Shown here one piece after another: positions 46,110 to 57,328 of a stretch of DNA of 64,000 nt. The stretch is from Lactarius indigo (lineage: Eukaryota; Basidiomycota; Agaricomycetes; Russulales; Russulaceae): positions 62,001 to 126,000 of the forward strand of contig JAFKAC010000081.1 in assembly GCA_025766275.1 (NCBI GenBank), given 5' to 3'. Below the pieces are notes generated by a model that was not told where the DNA came from, made no database searches, and worked only from the letters and a program-made list of their open reading frames with translations. The position numbers were made by a program, and so were the translations under genes. Within the stretch, counting starts at the first letter, position 1. Every line of letters starts with the position of its first letter.

Positions 46110-47379
46110 TCAGTCCTCCTTCACGAGAGGCTTCTTCTGTTCTCGATCCTTCCGTCTTGTGCTCTTTACGCCACTCTTACCCGCGCCACCGGAAGACTCC
46201 AGCCTGTCTGCATCGGCGAAGAACAAGATTACGTTCACACCAAATGCAAGCAACGCGCCAATCATGTAGCCTAGCGACGCCCCTGCTGCTGGTGTGAGGG
46301 GATACGCCTGTAATTGACGGGGTCAGCTTTTCAATGAAGGCACCGAAAGTTATACATGGCGAATACCTGCCACGGGCGGTCCCAGTCGAGCCCAATTGGG
46401 ATCACGCCGAACCACGCTCCAAGAAATGCGCCGTAAGTAGGATAGAGCAGGCACCGCTCAGCGGGCTTCTTCGTACTGCAGGAGGGTGATTACCCTCGGG
46501 ACAAGCGTAAAGGTGAGAAAGAGACTTGCTTGCGCTCGACGAATATCCGTATCCAGAGGTCGTTCTGCAAGATGGAGTTGTTGGCGGACGCGGAGAGAAG
46601 CGGTAATCCGAGACGCGGTGGACCCAGCGTGTATGCGGGAGGAAAAACGGTGTAGATAGAGAGGAGCCATGCTAGGAGGGCGGTGTGCGGCACATACCTG
46701 GGATAGAGGGAGGGAGGGAGAATAAGCGGGGATAGACGGAATGTGAGCGGAGAGACGTGTGGGACAAAGACGTACTGTACGAATGGCGCTCCGAACAAAA
46801 TGATTATTGCGTGCAATACAAGAGCTGTGTACCCAGTGAAGACAAACGCATTCCAGATGTCCTGTATGCGCGGAAAAGAACGCGGAGTTAGGAAAAGAAA
46901 GAAGTGGGTGCGGAAGGGAGTGCGGAGACAGACACGAGACGTACTCGTCGCTTGTGGGGATCGCCTTGGAGGCGCAGTTGGATGTTGCGAGAACCCAGGG
47001 TACCGTCGTGTACCCAGCGACGTAGTGAACCGGCCCACCAGGGTACAAGCAAGGTCGCGCCTAGACACGCCCACGCGAGAGTTAGGACTGGTCGCGCGGT
47101 GATTGGAACCAGGAAAGGATGTTGGGGTTTGTCAAGCCCACGTGCAGGTGGTGGGAGCGGTATGTCGGGAAGGGGGGTCTGGGGAAGCAGGAGGAGGGCG
47201 GCGGAGAGAAGTAGGACGTGGACGAGGACGAGCGGCGGATATTGTTTTGGGATCGCGTTTGGCAGAGACACGAGTTCTATCTCCGCGGGATCGTCGGACT
47301 CGAAATTGGTAGGAGGCCTTAACTTTTGGGCTCCTTTTCCAGAAGCAATATTTTTGAGGGCTTTGCGAACGGTGGCCAT
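46110..47379 (-). CDS. GPI biosynthesis protein PIG-F/Gpi11
   Basis: Predicted 331-aa multi-pass ER membrane protein. Exons (complement): 46945-47379, 46776-46861, 46530-46697, 46367-46475, 46110-46307. Intron 3 (46476-46529) uses a GC donor; the nearby GT alternative leads to a stop. PIG-F partners the ethanolamine-phosphate transferases that add the bridging phosphoethanolamine to the GPI anchor. Signature near the end: PAERCLLYPTYGAFLGAWFG, VIPIGLDWDRPWQAYPLTP and GYMIGALLAFGVN. Earlier hydrophobic segments are LVLVHVLLLSAALLLL, LTLAWACLGATLLVPWWAG and FTGYTALVLHAIIILFGAPF. The C-terminus is lysine-rich and cytosolic-looking (RRKDREQKKPLVKED). Confidence 0.85.
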
Positions 47380-47763
47380 GTCGGGGGCGAAAGCGACAAC
47401 GATGACCGTCCGAATGTCCGTGAGCCGGGGGTGAGGTCCGGTGAGGTCCGGTTCGGGAAGAGAAAATGACAACTATTGATGACGTCATGTGACCGGGAAT
47501 GGGAGTTTACTGGCGAAAAACAAGAACGAGAGCATGCAATGCCCGTGCGTAGAAATGTAACCCGTCCTAGAGCTTACTTTAGATACGTATGATTGGGTCT
47601 GGGAAGGGCTTTACAATAGGTATGACTGGAGCCTTGGAATCGACTAGTAGTATAAAACAGACTCATTCGACATGGCACAACAAAACGGAACGAGATCAAA
47701 GGTCCCTTAAGGGGTGCCATCCGCGTAGGGTGATTCGAATTAGTGGACAGAAGAACCGAGTGC

Positions 47764-49743
47764 TCAGAACTTCCATCCACCTGCAAGGCCCATTAGGTCC
47801 TCGGGATCATACTTCTCTCTGATTTCGCGCAGCCGCTGCAAGTTCCTACCATATATCTTTTCTAGAGGCGTCCCAGACATTGCATAGTTCACATAGGCCG
47901 CCGCATTCTCCAGGTCCTGGCCGTCCTGGATTCCGGCTCTTTCCAAAGTCGCGGTGGATGTGCGCATGGCATCGTCCATGTGCTTATCGACCGATTTGTC
48001 AGTCCACCCGTAGTAGATGCTCGAGGGAAAGACGGGTCGAATGCGGTCGGGAGGATAAGCAGATGGGCTTCCATGTGTGAACAAGTCAGATTCGAAGGGG
48101 TCAAGAGTGTAAACGACCAATACACTCGGGTCGTACTGGCTCAATTTCTTGCCATAGAACTGTATAACGAACGACAGTGAACGACACGTTAACGTGCGAA
48201 GGTACTTTGGCGACATACCTCGGTCTCGTTCATGAGTGCATTCATGATGGGCTCCGTGTAGTGCAAAATAGGGACGCTACTGAGGTAACCTCTGAACAAT
48301 TCGGTAAGCCAAACCTGAAAACGGTACGCAAGCTTTGGTTTCCTCTACCGTTCAATTGTAGGGAGGAATTGACTGTCAACGAATTCGACGAATGAACCCT
48401 TGGTGATGGACTTGGAAATGCTTGGCAGATTCAGCAACTCGTCGTACAGACCAAGAGGTGGTTCTGGTCCGTCATAAAACAGTGAAATGCCAAATAGTAG
48501 CTGCTAACTCCTATAATCAAGTCACGACGGAGGAAGTGGGCGTCTTACCGTGCCATTGGCGTAGACAAACTCTCCCAGTTGTACCGCCTTGTGGTCATGT
48601 GGCTCAGAGAGGAACTCGTAGAAAGCCTTTTGAGCCCCGTCCACCTGATCTCCAACGAAGTTGATCAGGGCAGCCTACCACATGCACTGTCAGGATACCA
48701 CCTCCACAGAAGAAGTAATCACACACCCAAATATCTGGTTGTTTATGCGATTTCAGGGTGAACTTCGTGACGACCCCCTGTTAGACGTACTCATTCAGTC
48801 ATGCAGGACTTAACCACAAAACGAACTTACAAAATTGTTGAGTCCACCCTAACAAACAAAGCACCAGTAAGTTCGCTATCCTGCCATAGTAGCCTTGGTT
48901 CGGACATACCCTAAGCCCGAACCAAAGATCTTCGTCCTTTTCTGTCACGGTCGTCACCTCCCCGCTCGGCAATACGAGCTCAAACTCGGTAACGGTGTCT
49001 AACGTGAGACCAAATTGGTTCGTCTTCCAAGAGTACCCTGTCAGGCGGTTATGGTTTCGAATCCGTGTCGTGTAACTGGTAGTCAGGCAAAACACCCACC
49101 TCCTCCAAGGGTGAGACCAGGGACCCCGACGCCATTAATCCGACCACCGACGACATTGATACCCTTGGGAACGATGGACGCGTACACATCTGTCCAAGTG
49201 AGTCCGGCTCCGATCTCGACCGTCTCAGAATCCTTATTGATGACAATGTCTTTAAAGCGGGTCAGCGAGATCTGTACACCGAGGGTCGACGAGAACCCGC
49301 GATTAACGGAATGCCCCGCGCCCTTGACTGCGAACGGTGTGCGCGTCGACGCGAGTTCGCGAAGCTGCGGCGTTCACGGAGAGTGACGTCAATCAAACGG
49401 CAGGGATGGGTGACAGCGCTTACAATTAGGCCTACGTCTTGAGGTGTTCCCGGTTCCACAGAACATGCAGATACTTGAGAACTCGAGTTCGCCCAGTGAG
49501 AAATGCCTGCCTCGAACTCCGGTGACCCTATGAATCCGGTGTGAAATACGGAGATTGGACTCTCGCCAGGACGACCAATAATTGAATATGATATGAGGAC
49601 CCACCTAGATAGAATACTTGTGAAGCCGAGGAGATGGTCTGCTCTATCTTCTTGCATGTGCCCTCGTAGCTAGTCACTGGAAACTGCTGGCATAGCACGG
49701 AGGCAGCAAGGAAAGCGCTCCCAAGAAAAGTCGTTCCCAACAT
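47764..49743 (-). CDS. Secreted FAD-linked oxidoreductase (PCMH/BBE family)
   Basis: Predicted 483 aa from ten exons (complement): 49605-49743, 49424-49527, 49100-49364, 48910-49037, 48831-48848, 48727-48777, 48549-48674, 48349-48500, 48219-48291, 47764-48159. Frame is kept. An N-terminal signal peptide (MLGTTFLGSAFLAASVLC) is followed by the FAD-binding PCMH domain: VSACSVEPGTPQDVG, TPFAVKGAGHSVNRGF (His likely carries FAD), VVGGRINGVGVPGLTLGGG, YSWKTNQFGLTLDTV, and GGLNNFGVVTKF. The C-terminal BBE segment reads NYAMSGTPLEKIYGRNLQ to LAGGWKF at the very end, with the usual family length. Exon 5 is an 18-nt microexon encoding GGLNNF. It probably oxidises a sugar or phenolic/alcohol substrate outside the cell; the substrate is unknown. 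The exon 8/9 junction is the least certain. Confidence 0.85.
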
Positions 49744-51146
49744 GAGGATGTGTTAGTTAAAGAAGGCTTCCACAGCACCAAACTCGGTAGATATGGGATA
49801 TTTATATCAGCGACTTGGTGGGATCGTACAGCTCGTCGTGATGTGGAGGGGATCAGAAACAATGGAAATAAAAACAAAATGGGGTGTAAGCCGCTCGGCG
49901 CTCACCCTTGCACTTGCTTTTGATGGGAGGACAAAGGGCCTCGTGCAGACGTCTGATTACTCAATGATCGGTTAGTGGAGGATTCAACCCAACAACGTCG
50001 GTTCTCTTCAACTGAATTTGCTGAACAGACGAGAATAAAAAAACACTGCACGCGCACCAGGCCGCGTACTGTAACGCCAAAGGAATTTTACAGGGGGAAG
50101 GGGTCCGGACAGGACAAGCGGGTCTGTGACTTGAACGTTACGTTATTTTCTTTTTCACTCTTGTTTTAACTCGTTTATCACCTTGCTTGACAAGGTCATG
50201 GTTAGAGCGGGAATTACCTAAGAGCGGGAGACAAGGCGGGAGAGTTGTAAACACGACCAAAGTAGATCTTGAGTGTGTACTGTAAACATGACTACAGTAA
50301 GGTAGATAAGGCGGGGATCAACAAGTGAGTCGTATCGGCTGTCTATCGATCTCTACTGAAGTTCGCAAGGGGGGGGCCGGAATTCTTAAGATTGCACAGG
50401 GTCGGTTGAGGGTCGGTAAATTTTTTTAAGGGTTTGGGCCGTACCCCCCCCCACCCCAAAAAGGAAATTAAATGCCAAATATGGAAATTTCTTAGATTAC
50501 CCCCATTGTGCATTGCTGCCAAACCGCTGGCACCACGCATGTTTCTGTGTGTTCTATAAACATTGCCACGAGTGCTGCATGCTACCACCAAGCTGTGAAC
50601 ATGCAACTTCATCACTTACATTTATCATAGTTGAGTTCCCCTAACTTTTGAGCTCAGTGTCAGTGTGGCTCATTCTTTTTGTTCTCCGGCTTTCTGCATT
50701 TTGTCCACGGCCTTATTGGCTCGAACAAAATGTATCTCCGACTCATACAACTACATATGTGAAGTTTTGTGTTATGCGCAAACATGCACAACCATTTTCA
50801 ACCACCTGCAACAACCCGATCTCGCTTCTGTTCCCGACCCTGCCGCACGTCTACGCACGTTTATCCCTTCGAGAGACACGCGTCCCCAATCACCACGGAC
50901 CTGTATACAACGGTGCACGTTCCGCAGACGCGTGTGCGACACCTTGCGACATACCGCATGCCCCAAGACCTGTAGATGCCCTTAGACGGAGTTGGGGCTC
51001 AGGCCACTGTAACTGTAGTTCAATAGATTCCTCATAGAATAGTACAGTAACATGTAGTAAATAGAATTCTAATATCCCTTTGAAAAAACCTGCCATGCAA
51101 TGGGTATGGGTTTTGTATGGGTACCTCAGATCTGACCCACACCCAC
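49744..51146. other. Intergenic, no supported gene
   Basis: The promoter side of the FAD oxidase is followed by unassigned sequence up to the retroelement. Open readings near 50650-51040 overlap each other in three frames and show no family motif. Confidence 0.5.
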
Positions 51147-51663
51147 TGTCACGTTTCGACTTGTACAACTGCGAACCCTTACTGTACCGGTTGTGATTAC
51201 GGCTGTAAGGTATATTAGTCGCGGACTTTACCACGGTGATACGGTAGTGCGATAGGAGATACGGTACGATAGCTGACTGATGACCGACGCCACTAATACT
51301 GGTAGTAGTGGTATTAGGTTCGAGTTGTTTCTGCGATACGTTGGACGCTACTATACGGTGACTTATAGCAGCGCTTGAAAGCCTGCTCGACTTGTATTTA
51401 AACTGTCTTGTGAAGACCAAGATACGCCATCTTGGTCTTCTTAAATCGCCACTTGTTTCCTTCTCCATTCTCTCCTCTTCGCCTGAAAGTTGTCCGACTT
51501 AGTTCGTGACTCGAGAATATTCAACTTGCCGGTGTACCTTCACGTATTCACTAAGGCAGGGGTTTGGACCTCCGCGTCTTCAAGCCAAGCAGTGGACCTT
51601 CGTATTGCTAAGTTGTTACCGTCATCCGCGCTCAAGTCGAGCTAACGTCGTGGCGACGTTACA
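51147..51663 (+). repeat. 5' LTR of element 1
   Basis: 517 bp, TGTCACG...GTTACA. It aligns along its length with the two 522-bp LTRs of element 2 but is clearly diverged from them. It carries TATTTAAA at 51395-51402 and a perfect inverted repeat at 51412-51440. Confidence 0.9.
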
Positions 51664-51665
51664 TT

Positions 51666-51676
51666 AAGACCAAGAT
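51666..51676 (+). other. Putative self-priming PBS of element 1
   Basis: AAGACCAAGAT, two bases after the LTR, is the exact complement of ATCTTGGTCTT at 51429-51439 in the LTR, the predicted 5' end of the transcript. No TGG start typical of tRNA-primed elements is present. Confidence 0.6.
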
Positions 51677-51682
51677 CCCATC

Positions 51683-53767
51683 GTGGCCGTAACAACAAGA
51701 GACCAGTGGACGAGCTTCCGTCCCTATTCACTCCCGAGAAGAGGAGAACGTAATGTCCCCACGCGCTTTTTACGAGCTGCCAGTTGGAGGGAAAGACAGG
51801 AAGAAACTGGGTATTTTGTGGAATTCAACGGACCTAGCAGGTTCCGCCCAGTTGAGTTCAACTTCGACCACTTGTGTTGGGTAGAAGTTACGTGGAACCC
51901 CGTAGACTCTCAGTGGGACGCCATACGACCGGCGGGGCCTAGATATCAGTGCGACATCGACGCACGAGAACTCAACAGTCGAGCCAATTGGGGCCCTATT
52001 GACAGGCAGATACAAGAACACTCCACCAGGGAAGTGGTGTCCGAAGAAGACGAACAAAGCCAAGGAGAGAGCGACGGACGGGAGCTGAATCAAACAGAGA
52101 CTAGCGGAGGAGCAATACAAGATCTCCTCATCGAACGAGCTGAGTCCGCACATATTACAGAACCAGAGCCAATTCACATCAGATCACCAGCCATCATGGC
52201 AACACTTACACAAGCAATGGAAGAAGTCGCAATCGAAGAAGCACGCGCCATACGAGCTGAGGCCAGAGATATCCTCATGCCCATCAACCCTGAAACGGGT
52301 ATACGAATGACAATAGACGACGCCGCAATCTATCGAGCAATAGGATCGGACTGAGGAGACCCCCCGTCCGAACAACGACCTGCACTGGAACTCCCCCCGG
52401 GAGTGGGAGGACCCGGTGAGGACCCGCCACCGCCACCTGGAGGAGGAGTCCTGTTCGACCTACGAAGAACCGAGCCGCCAAGAGGACCACCCGCCGGACT
52501 GCCTGGGGGAGGCGGAGGCAGTGAAGGAGGAGGTGGTGGAGGCGGAGACGGTGCAGGAGGAGGAGGACATCATAATGAGAAGCTAACCGGCGAGCCCCCT
52601 TCCATTTTCGATGGCGACAGACTTAAAGTCGACCAATTTCTAACACAGTGGCACGTCTACTGGGGCATGAACCTAGACGCCCCTATTATGCGAAACGACT
52701 ACAGGCGGTGCCTCCTGTTCTTGTCGTATATCAAAGGAGGAGCCGTCAGCGAATGGGTTCTGTCATTCCTGAACTGGCTCAATTGACAAATACAATGAGG
52801 GATCAGCCCCTATACAAGAGGATTATGGGACGCCGTAGCAGACGGCTTCAGCCAGCGATTTGAGAACACGCTGGAACGAGAACAAGCACAAGCCATATTG
52901 AGGAAGGGCTTCAAAATGGTGGGAGAGGACGTTGACAAGTATGTCAACGATTTTGAACAGCTGGCAAGGAAGGCTCACTATCGCCTCAACGAACCCCAAA
53001 CCATCGACCTCTTCACGGCGGGGTTGCCCAAGGAACTATTCAAAAACGCATTCCAATTCGATGAGCCCATCACGTTCGACGACTGGAAAAGGGCTGTCCT
53101 CAAAAGACAGAAAAATTACATACACCTCAAAGCGAGGCTCAACGAGTACAAGAATACCCCTCCGCCCAAGAAACAAAGCGGAAACACGGGGTGGGCGCTC
53201 CCGCAAAACCTGCCACAGACCAATCCCTGGGCCATGGACACCTCGGCAGACCGCGCCAGAGTACGACTTGTGGGGTCAGAAGACATCGACTTTAACAAGC
53301 TACCGCATCGCGACTGGCCTACGCCTGCACCCCCCTTCCCACCTAGAGGAGGACCTGGAGCACGAGGAAGAGGCAGGGGAGGATCTCGACGGGACTTAAG
53401 GAACGTCCTATGTTATAACTGTCATGCCCCAGGACACCTCTCACGAAATTGCCCCTATCCAAGGAGCCAGGGACAGTGGCCCAATCCACCTTCCAGCAGT
53501 AGAATGACCGAAACCGCCTGGCCGCCGCAGTGGCCGGGATCCCCTGGCCCCACGTCTCAATACGAACCATCGCTGCCAGGATACGCCACGCCGGCACCCA
53601 GTGCGACACCCGCACCACAAATTAACACGGCAAAAACAGCGGGAGAACAGGCAAAGGAATGGCTAACACAGGTGGCCAACAGCACGGACGAGGTAAAAGA
53701 CCTCATACTTCAAGACCTGTGGGGGAAGGAGGGTTTTCAGGCCGCCCTCACCCGTCAGTCTGGGTGA
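51683..53767 (+). pseudogene. gag of element 1 (two stop codons)
   Basis: One frame runs from about 51683 to 53767, broken by TGA at 52352 and 52784. N-terminal part: TTRDQWTSFRPYS and FVEFNGPSRFRPVEFNFDHL. A Gly/Pro-rich linker (52380-52580) follows, then the gag capsid-like region (PPSIFDGDRLKVDQFLTQW, WGMNLDAPIMRNDYRR, FKMVGEDVDKYVNDFEQLAR, TIDLFTAGLPKELF), and a CCHC zinc knuckle CYNCHAPGHLSRNC near 53410-53455. No in-frame ATG lies before the conserved start, so the initiation site is unclear. It ends in ALTRQSG just after a frameshift heptamer. Confidence 0.8.
53731..53737 (+). promoter_or_regulatory. -1 frameshift heptamer GGGTTTT, element 1
   Basis: Read in gag frame as G GGT TTT, fitting the X XXY YYZ slippery pattern. 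Slippage by -1 leads directly into the pol frame. Confidence 0.6.
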
Positions 53768-54731
53768 GGGCCTTACGATGTAATTCTGTAATTGTGACAA
53801 CGCGCTATCGATCTCTACGAATTCCAGTGACTGTCCGAACGAATTACCAAACGACTGAAACCAACGCGCTAGTAGACTCCGGTGCTACCGACAATTTCAT
53901 CAAGCCAAGCATGGCCGCTCGGGCAGGCATCCCGATATGGCCATTAGAAACGCCTCGCAAAATATGGAACATAGACAACACAGAAAACAAAGCTGGGTTG
54001 ATCACTCATTATGTTAACCTAGAGGTGAAAACACGAGGACAGATTAAAAAAATGACCTTCCTAGTCACCGATCTCGGCAGCGAAGACATGGTGCTCGGCT
54101 ATCCATGGCTAAGCGCCTTCAAGCCCACCATCAGTTGGGCTACGGCATCCATGCATCCTGACACACATCCAGTGGTACTGGCAACCACGGAAGACTTACT
54201 TACGACGCCCGCAATTTGAGCCCTAATCACAGCAGAAAAAGAAGCGATCGTTCAAGAACTAGAAGAAGAGACCTTCGCACAGGCCACTACTTCGACAGAA
54301 CTGGCAATTTCAGCAAAACAACAACAGACGGCAGCAGTACTGCCGCTGGTATACGCAGAGTTCAGCACACTCTTCAGTGAGGAGGCCTCCCATCGCTTTC
54401 CCCCGGCGAGACCCTGGGATCACGCGATCGACTTCAAACCATCGGCGCCGGCGTCGATCGACTGCAAGATATACCCTATGACGCATAAAGAGGAGGAGGA
54501 GCTGAAGGAATTCCTCGACGAAAAGTTAAAACAGGGGTATTTGCGCCCTTCCATCTCCCCGTACGCCTCGTCTTTCTTCTTTATAAAAAAAAAGGACGGC
54601 AAGCTACGCCCAGTACAGGACTACCGGGTGATCAATTCGCACACCATCCGCAATCAATATCCGCTGCCACTCATTCAGGACCTCATTCTCGATCTCAGCA
54701 ACGCCCACATTTACACGAAACTCGACATCCG

Positions 54732-54736
54732 CTGGG
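54732..54736 (+). other. Target site duplication (left)
   Basis: CTGGG immediately before element 2, repeated at 62622-62626 immediately after it. Five-base duplications are standard for Ty3/gypsy integration. Confidence 0.9.
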
Positions 54737-55258
54737 TGTCACGTCTCGACTCTTGTGTCTCTGTATTCGACTTGGGACCCTTACTGTACCGGTTGCAACT
54801 ACGGCGGTAAGGTAGATTAGTTGCGGACTTACGATAGGCGATACGAGTATGATAGGAGATTGTGCGCGGATTGCTGACTGAGGACTACGCCACTAATACC
54901 AGTAGTAGTAGTATTAGGATTTGAGCTACTTACGCGACACGTCGGACGCTACCATACTGTGACTCATAGCAGTGCTTGAAAGCCTGCTCGACTTGTATTT
55001 AAACTGTCTCGTGAAGACCAAGATACGCCATCTTGGTCTTCTTGAATCGTCACCTGTTGGCTTCTTCTTTCTCTTCGCCTTCGCTCAAATTGTCCGACTT
55101 CGCTCGTGACTTAGACCTTCGACATATTGGTATACCTCCGCGTATTTACCACAACTCAGGCTTGGACCTCCGCGTCTTCAAGCAGTAGGACCGACATATC
55201 GCTAAGTTGTTGCCGCTGCTTCGTGCTCAAGTCGAGCTCATGTCGTGACGGCGTTACA
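54737..55258 (+). repeat. 5' LTR of element 2
   Basis: 522 bp, starts TGTCACG and ends GTTACA. TATTTAAA at 54996-55003. Perfect 12-bp inverted repeat with 5-nt loop at 55013-55041. Confidence 0.95.
55013..55041 (+). other. LTR palindrome at the predicted U3/R border
   Basis: GAAGACCAAGAT-acgcc-ATCTTGGTCTTC, a perfect 12-bp stem. The right arm starts 34 bp after the start of the TATA box, so it is the likely transcript start. The same palindrome is present at 51412-51440 and 62376-62404. Confidence 0.75.
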
Positions 55259-55260
55259 TC

Positions 55261-55271
55261 AAGACCAAGAT
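55261..55271 (+). other. Putative self-priming PBS of element 2
   Basis: AAGACCAAGAT two bases after the LTR, complementary over 11 bases to ATCTTGGTCTT at 55030-55040. Eleven bases at the transcript 5' end is the pairing used by the Tf1 element. Confidence 0.65.
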
Positions 55272-57328
55272 ACCATCGTGGCCGCAACAACAAGAGATCA
55301 GTGGACGAGCTTCCGTCCTTACTCAATACCAAGAAGGGGAGAACGAAACGTCCCCACTCGCTTTCTACAAGCTGCTAGCTGGAGGGACAGACAAGAAGAA
55401 ACCGGATATTTTGTGGAATTCAACGGACCTACTAGGTTCCGCCCAGTTGAGTTCAACTTCGACTACTTGTGTTGGGTGGAAGTTACGTGGAACCTGATAG
55501 ACTCCCAGTGGGATGTAATATGACCGGCAGGACCTCAATATCGCTGCAATATTGACGCACGAGAGCTCAATAGCAGAGCCGACTGGGGTCCCATTGACGG
55601 ACAGGTAAGAGAACACTCCACCGGAGAAGTGGTGTCAGAAGAAGAAGAAGGAGAAGAAGAACAAAGTCAAGAAGAAAGCGAGGGGCGAGAACCCAACCAG
55701 ACTGAGACTAGCGGAGGAGCAATACAAGATCTTCTCCTCGAACGAGCTGAGTCTGCCCATATCACAGAGCCAGAACCCATTCACATTCGATCACCAGCCA
55801 TTATGGCCACCATCACACAAGCAATGGAAGAGGTGGCGCTTGAAGAATCGCACGCCATACGAGCAGAGGCAAGAGAAATACTCATGCCTATCAACCCTGA
55901 AACTGGAAGGCGGGAGACGGCAGACGATGCCGCAATATTTTGAGCCCTAGGATCCGACAGAGGAGACCCGCCGTCAGGACAACCGGTCGCACTGGAACTA
56001 CCTCCGGGGATCGGCGGACCCAGTGGAGATCCACCACCGCCGCCAGGAGGAGGAGTCCCTTTCGACATACGAAGAACTGAGCCACCGCGAGGACCACCCA
56101 GTGGACCGCCTGGTGGAGGCGGTGGAGGTGGAGGCGGAGGCAGAGGAGGAAACGCCGGTGGAGGAGGAGGAGGACATCATAACGAGAAACTCACCGGCGA
56201 GCCACCTTCCATTTTTGACGGAGACAGACTCAAAATAGATCAATTCCTGACGCAGTGGCACGTCTACTGGGGCATGAACTTGGACGCCCCCATCATGCGA
56301 AACGACTACCGGAGAAGCCTCCTATTTCTATCCTACATCAAAGGCGGAGCTGTCAGCGAATGGGTGCTATCCTTCCTGAACTGGCTCAATCGGCAAATAC
56401 AACGGGGGATTAGTCCTTATACCCCAGCGCTCTGGGAAGCTGTCGCCGACGGCTTCAGCCAACGCTTCGAAAACACGCTAGAATGAGAACAAGCCCAGGC
56501 CATACTGCGGAAGGGCTTCAAAATGACGGGCGAAGATATTGACAAGTACGTCAATGACTTTGAACAGCTCGCACGGAAGGCTCACTATTGCCTTAACGAA
56601 CCGCAAACCATCGACCTTTTCACGTCGGGTTTGCCCAAGGAACTCTTTAAAAACGCATTCCAATTTGATGACCCTGTCACGTTCGACGACTGGAAAAGAG
56701 CCGTCCTCAAGCGACAGAAAAACTACATACACCTCAAGGCGAGACTCAATGAGTACAAGAGTATGACGACGCAGCCGAAGAAGCAAAGCGGCAATGCAGG
56801 ATGGGCAGTCCCACAAAACCTACCACAGACCAACCCCTGGGCCATGGACACCTTGGCCGACTGCGCAAAAGTGAGACTGGCAGGATCGGAAGATATCGAC
56901 TTCAACAAACTCCCGCATCACAACTGGCCCGCACCACCATTCCCACCAAGGGGAGGGCCAGGAACGAGAGGACGAGGCAGAGGAGGCTCTTGAAGGGACT
57001 TAAGGAATGTCCTTTGTTATAACTGTCACGCTCCAGGACACCTCTCACGAAACTGCCCGCATCCACATGTCCAACAACAATGGCTGACTGCTGCGTCCAG
57101 CAGTCGCATGACCGAAACCGTCGGATACCCCCAAGGGCCCGTATCTCAATACGCACCCTTGCAGTATGCCCCATCACTGCCGGGATACATGTCACCGGCA
57201 CCAAGTGCGACACCCATACCCCAAATCAACGCAGCAAGTACGAAGACGGCCGGAGAACAAGCAAAGGAATGGCTCACACAGGTGGCCAATAGCACAGACG
57301 AGGTAAAAGACCTCATACTGCAGGACCT

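Larger units (their letters stand above)
51147..54736 (+). mobile_element. Chromovirus element 1 (outer copy), left part
   Basis: Ty3/gypsy element interrupted by element 2. It comprises a 5' LTR, primer-binding site, gag, protease and the start of the reverse transcriptase, broken after KLDIRW at 54736. It resumes at 62622. The reverse-transcriptase frame is continuous across the insertion once element 2 and one target-site copy are removed. The 3' LTR lies beyond the window. Confidence 0.9.
53659..54736 (+). pseudogene. pol of element 1, 5' part
   Basis: The -1 frame relative to gag reads EGGFSGRPHPSVWVRALRCN, then an aspartic protease with intact active site ALVDSGATDNFI, then LGYPWLSAFKP. 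A TGA at 54217-54219 (CGA in element 2) interrupts the linker before the reverse transcriptase (DCKIYPM, LRPSISPYAS, DYRVINSHTIRNQYPLPLI), which ends at 54736 where element 2 is inserted. Confidence 0.8.

Noticed and set aside
46743..47434. Plus-strand readings over PIG-F
   Set aside because: Antisense to the confidently identified PIG-F exons.
50648..51037. Three overlapping readings of 64-129 codons before the LTR
   Set aside because: Mutually overlapping frames without homology.
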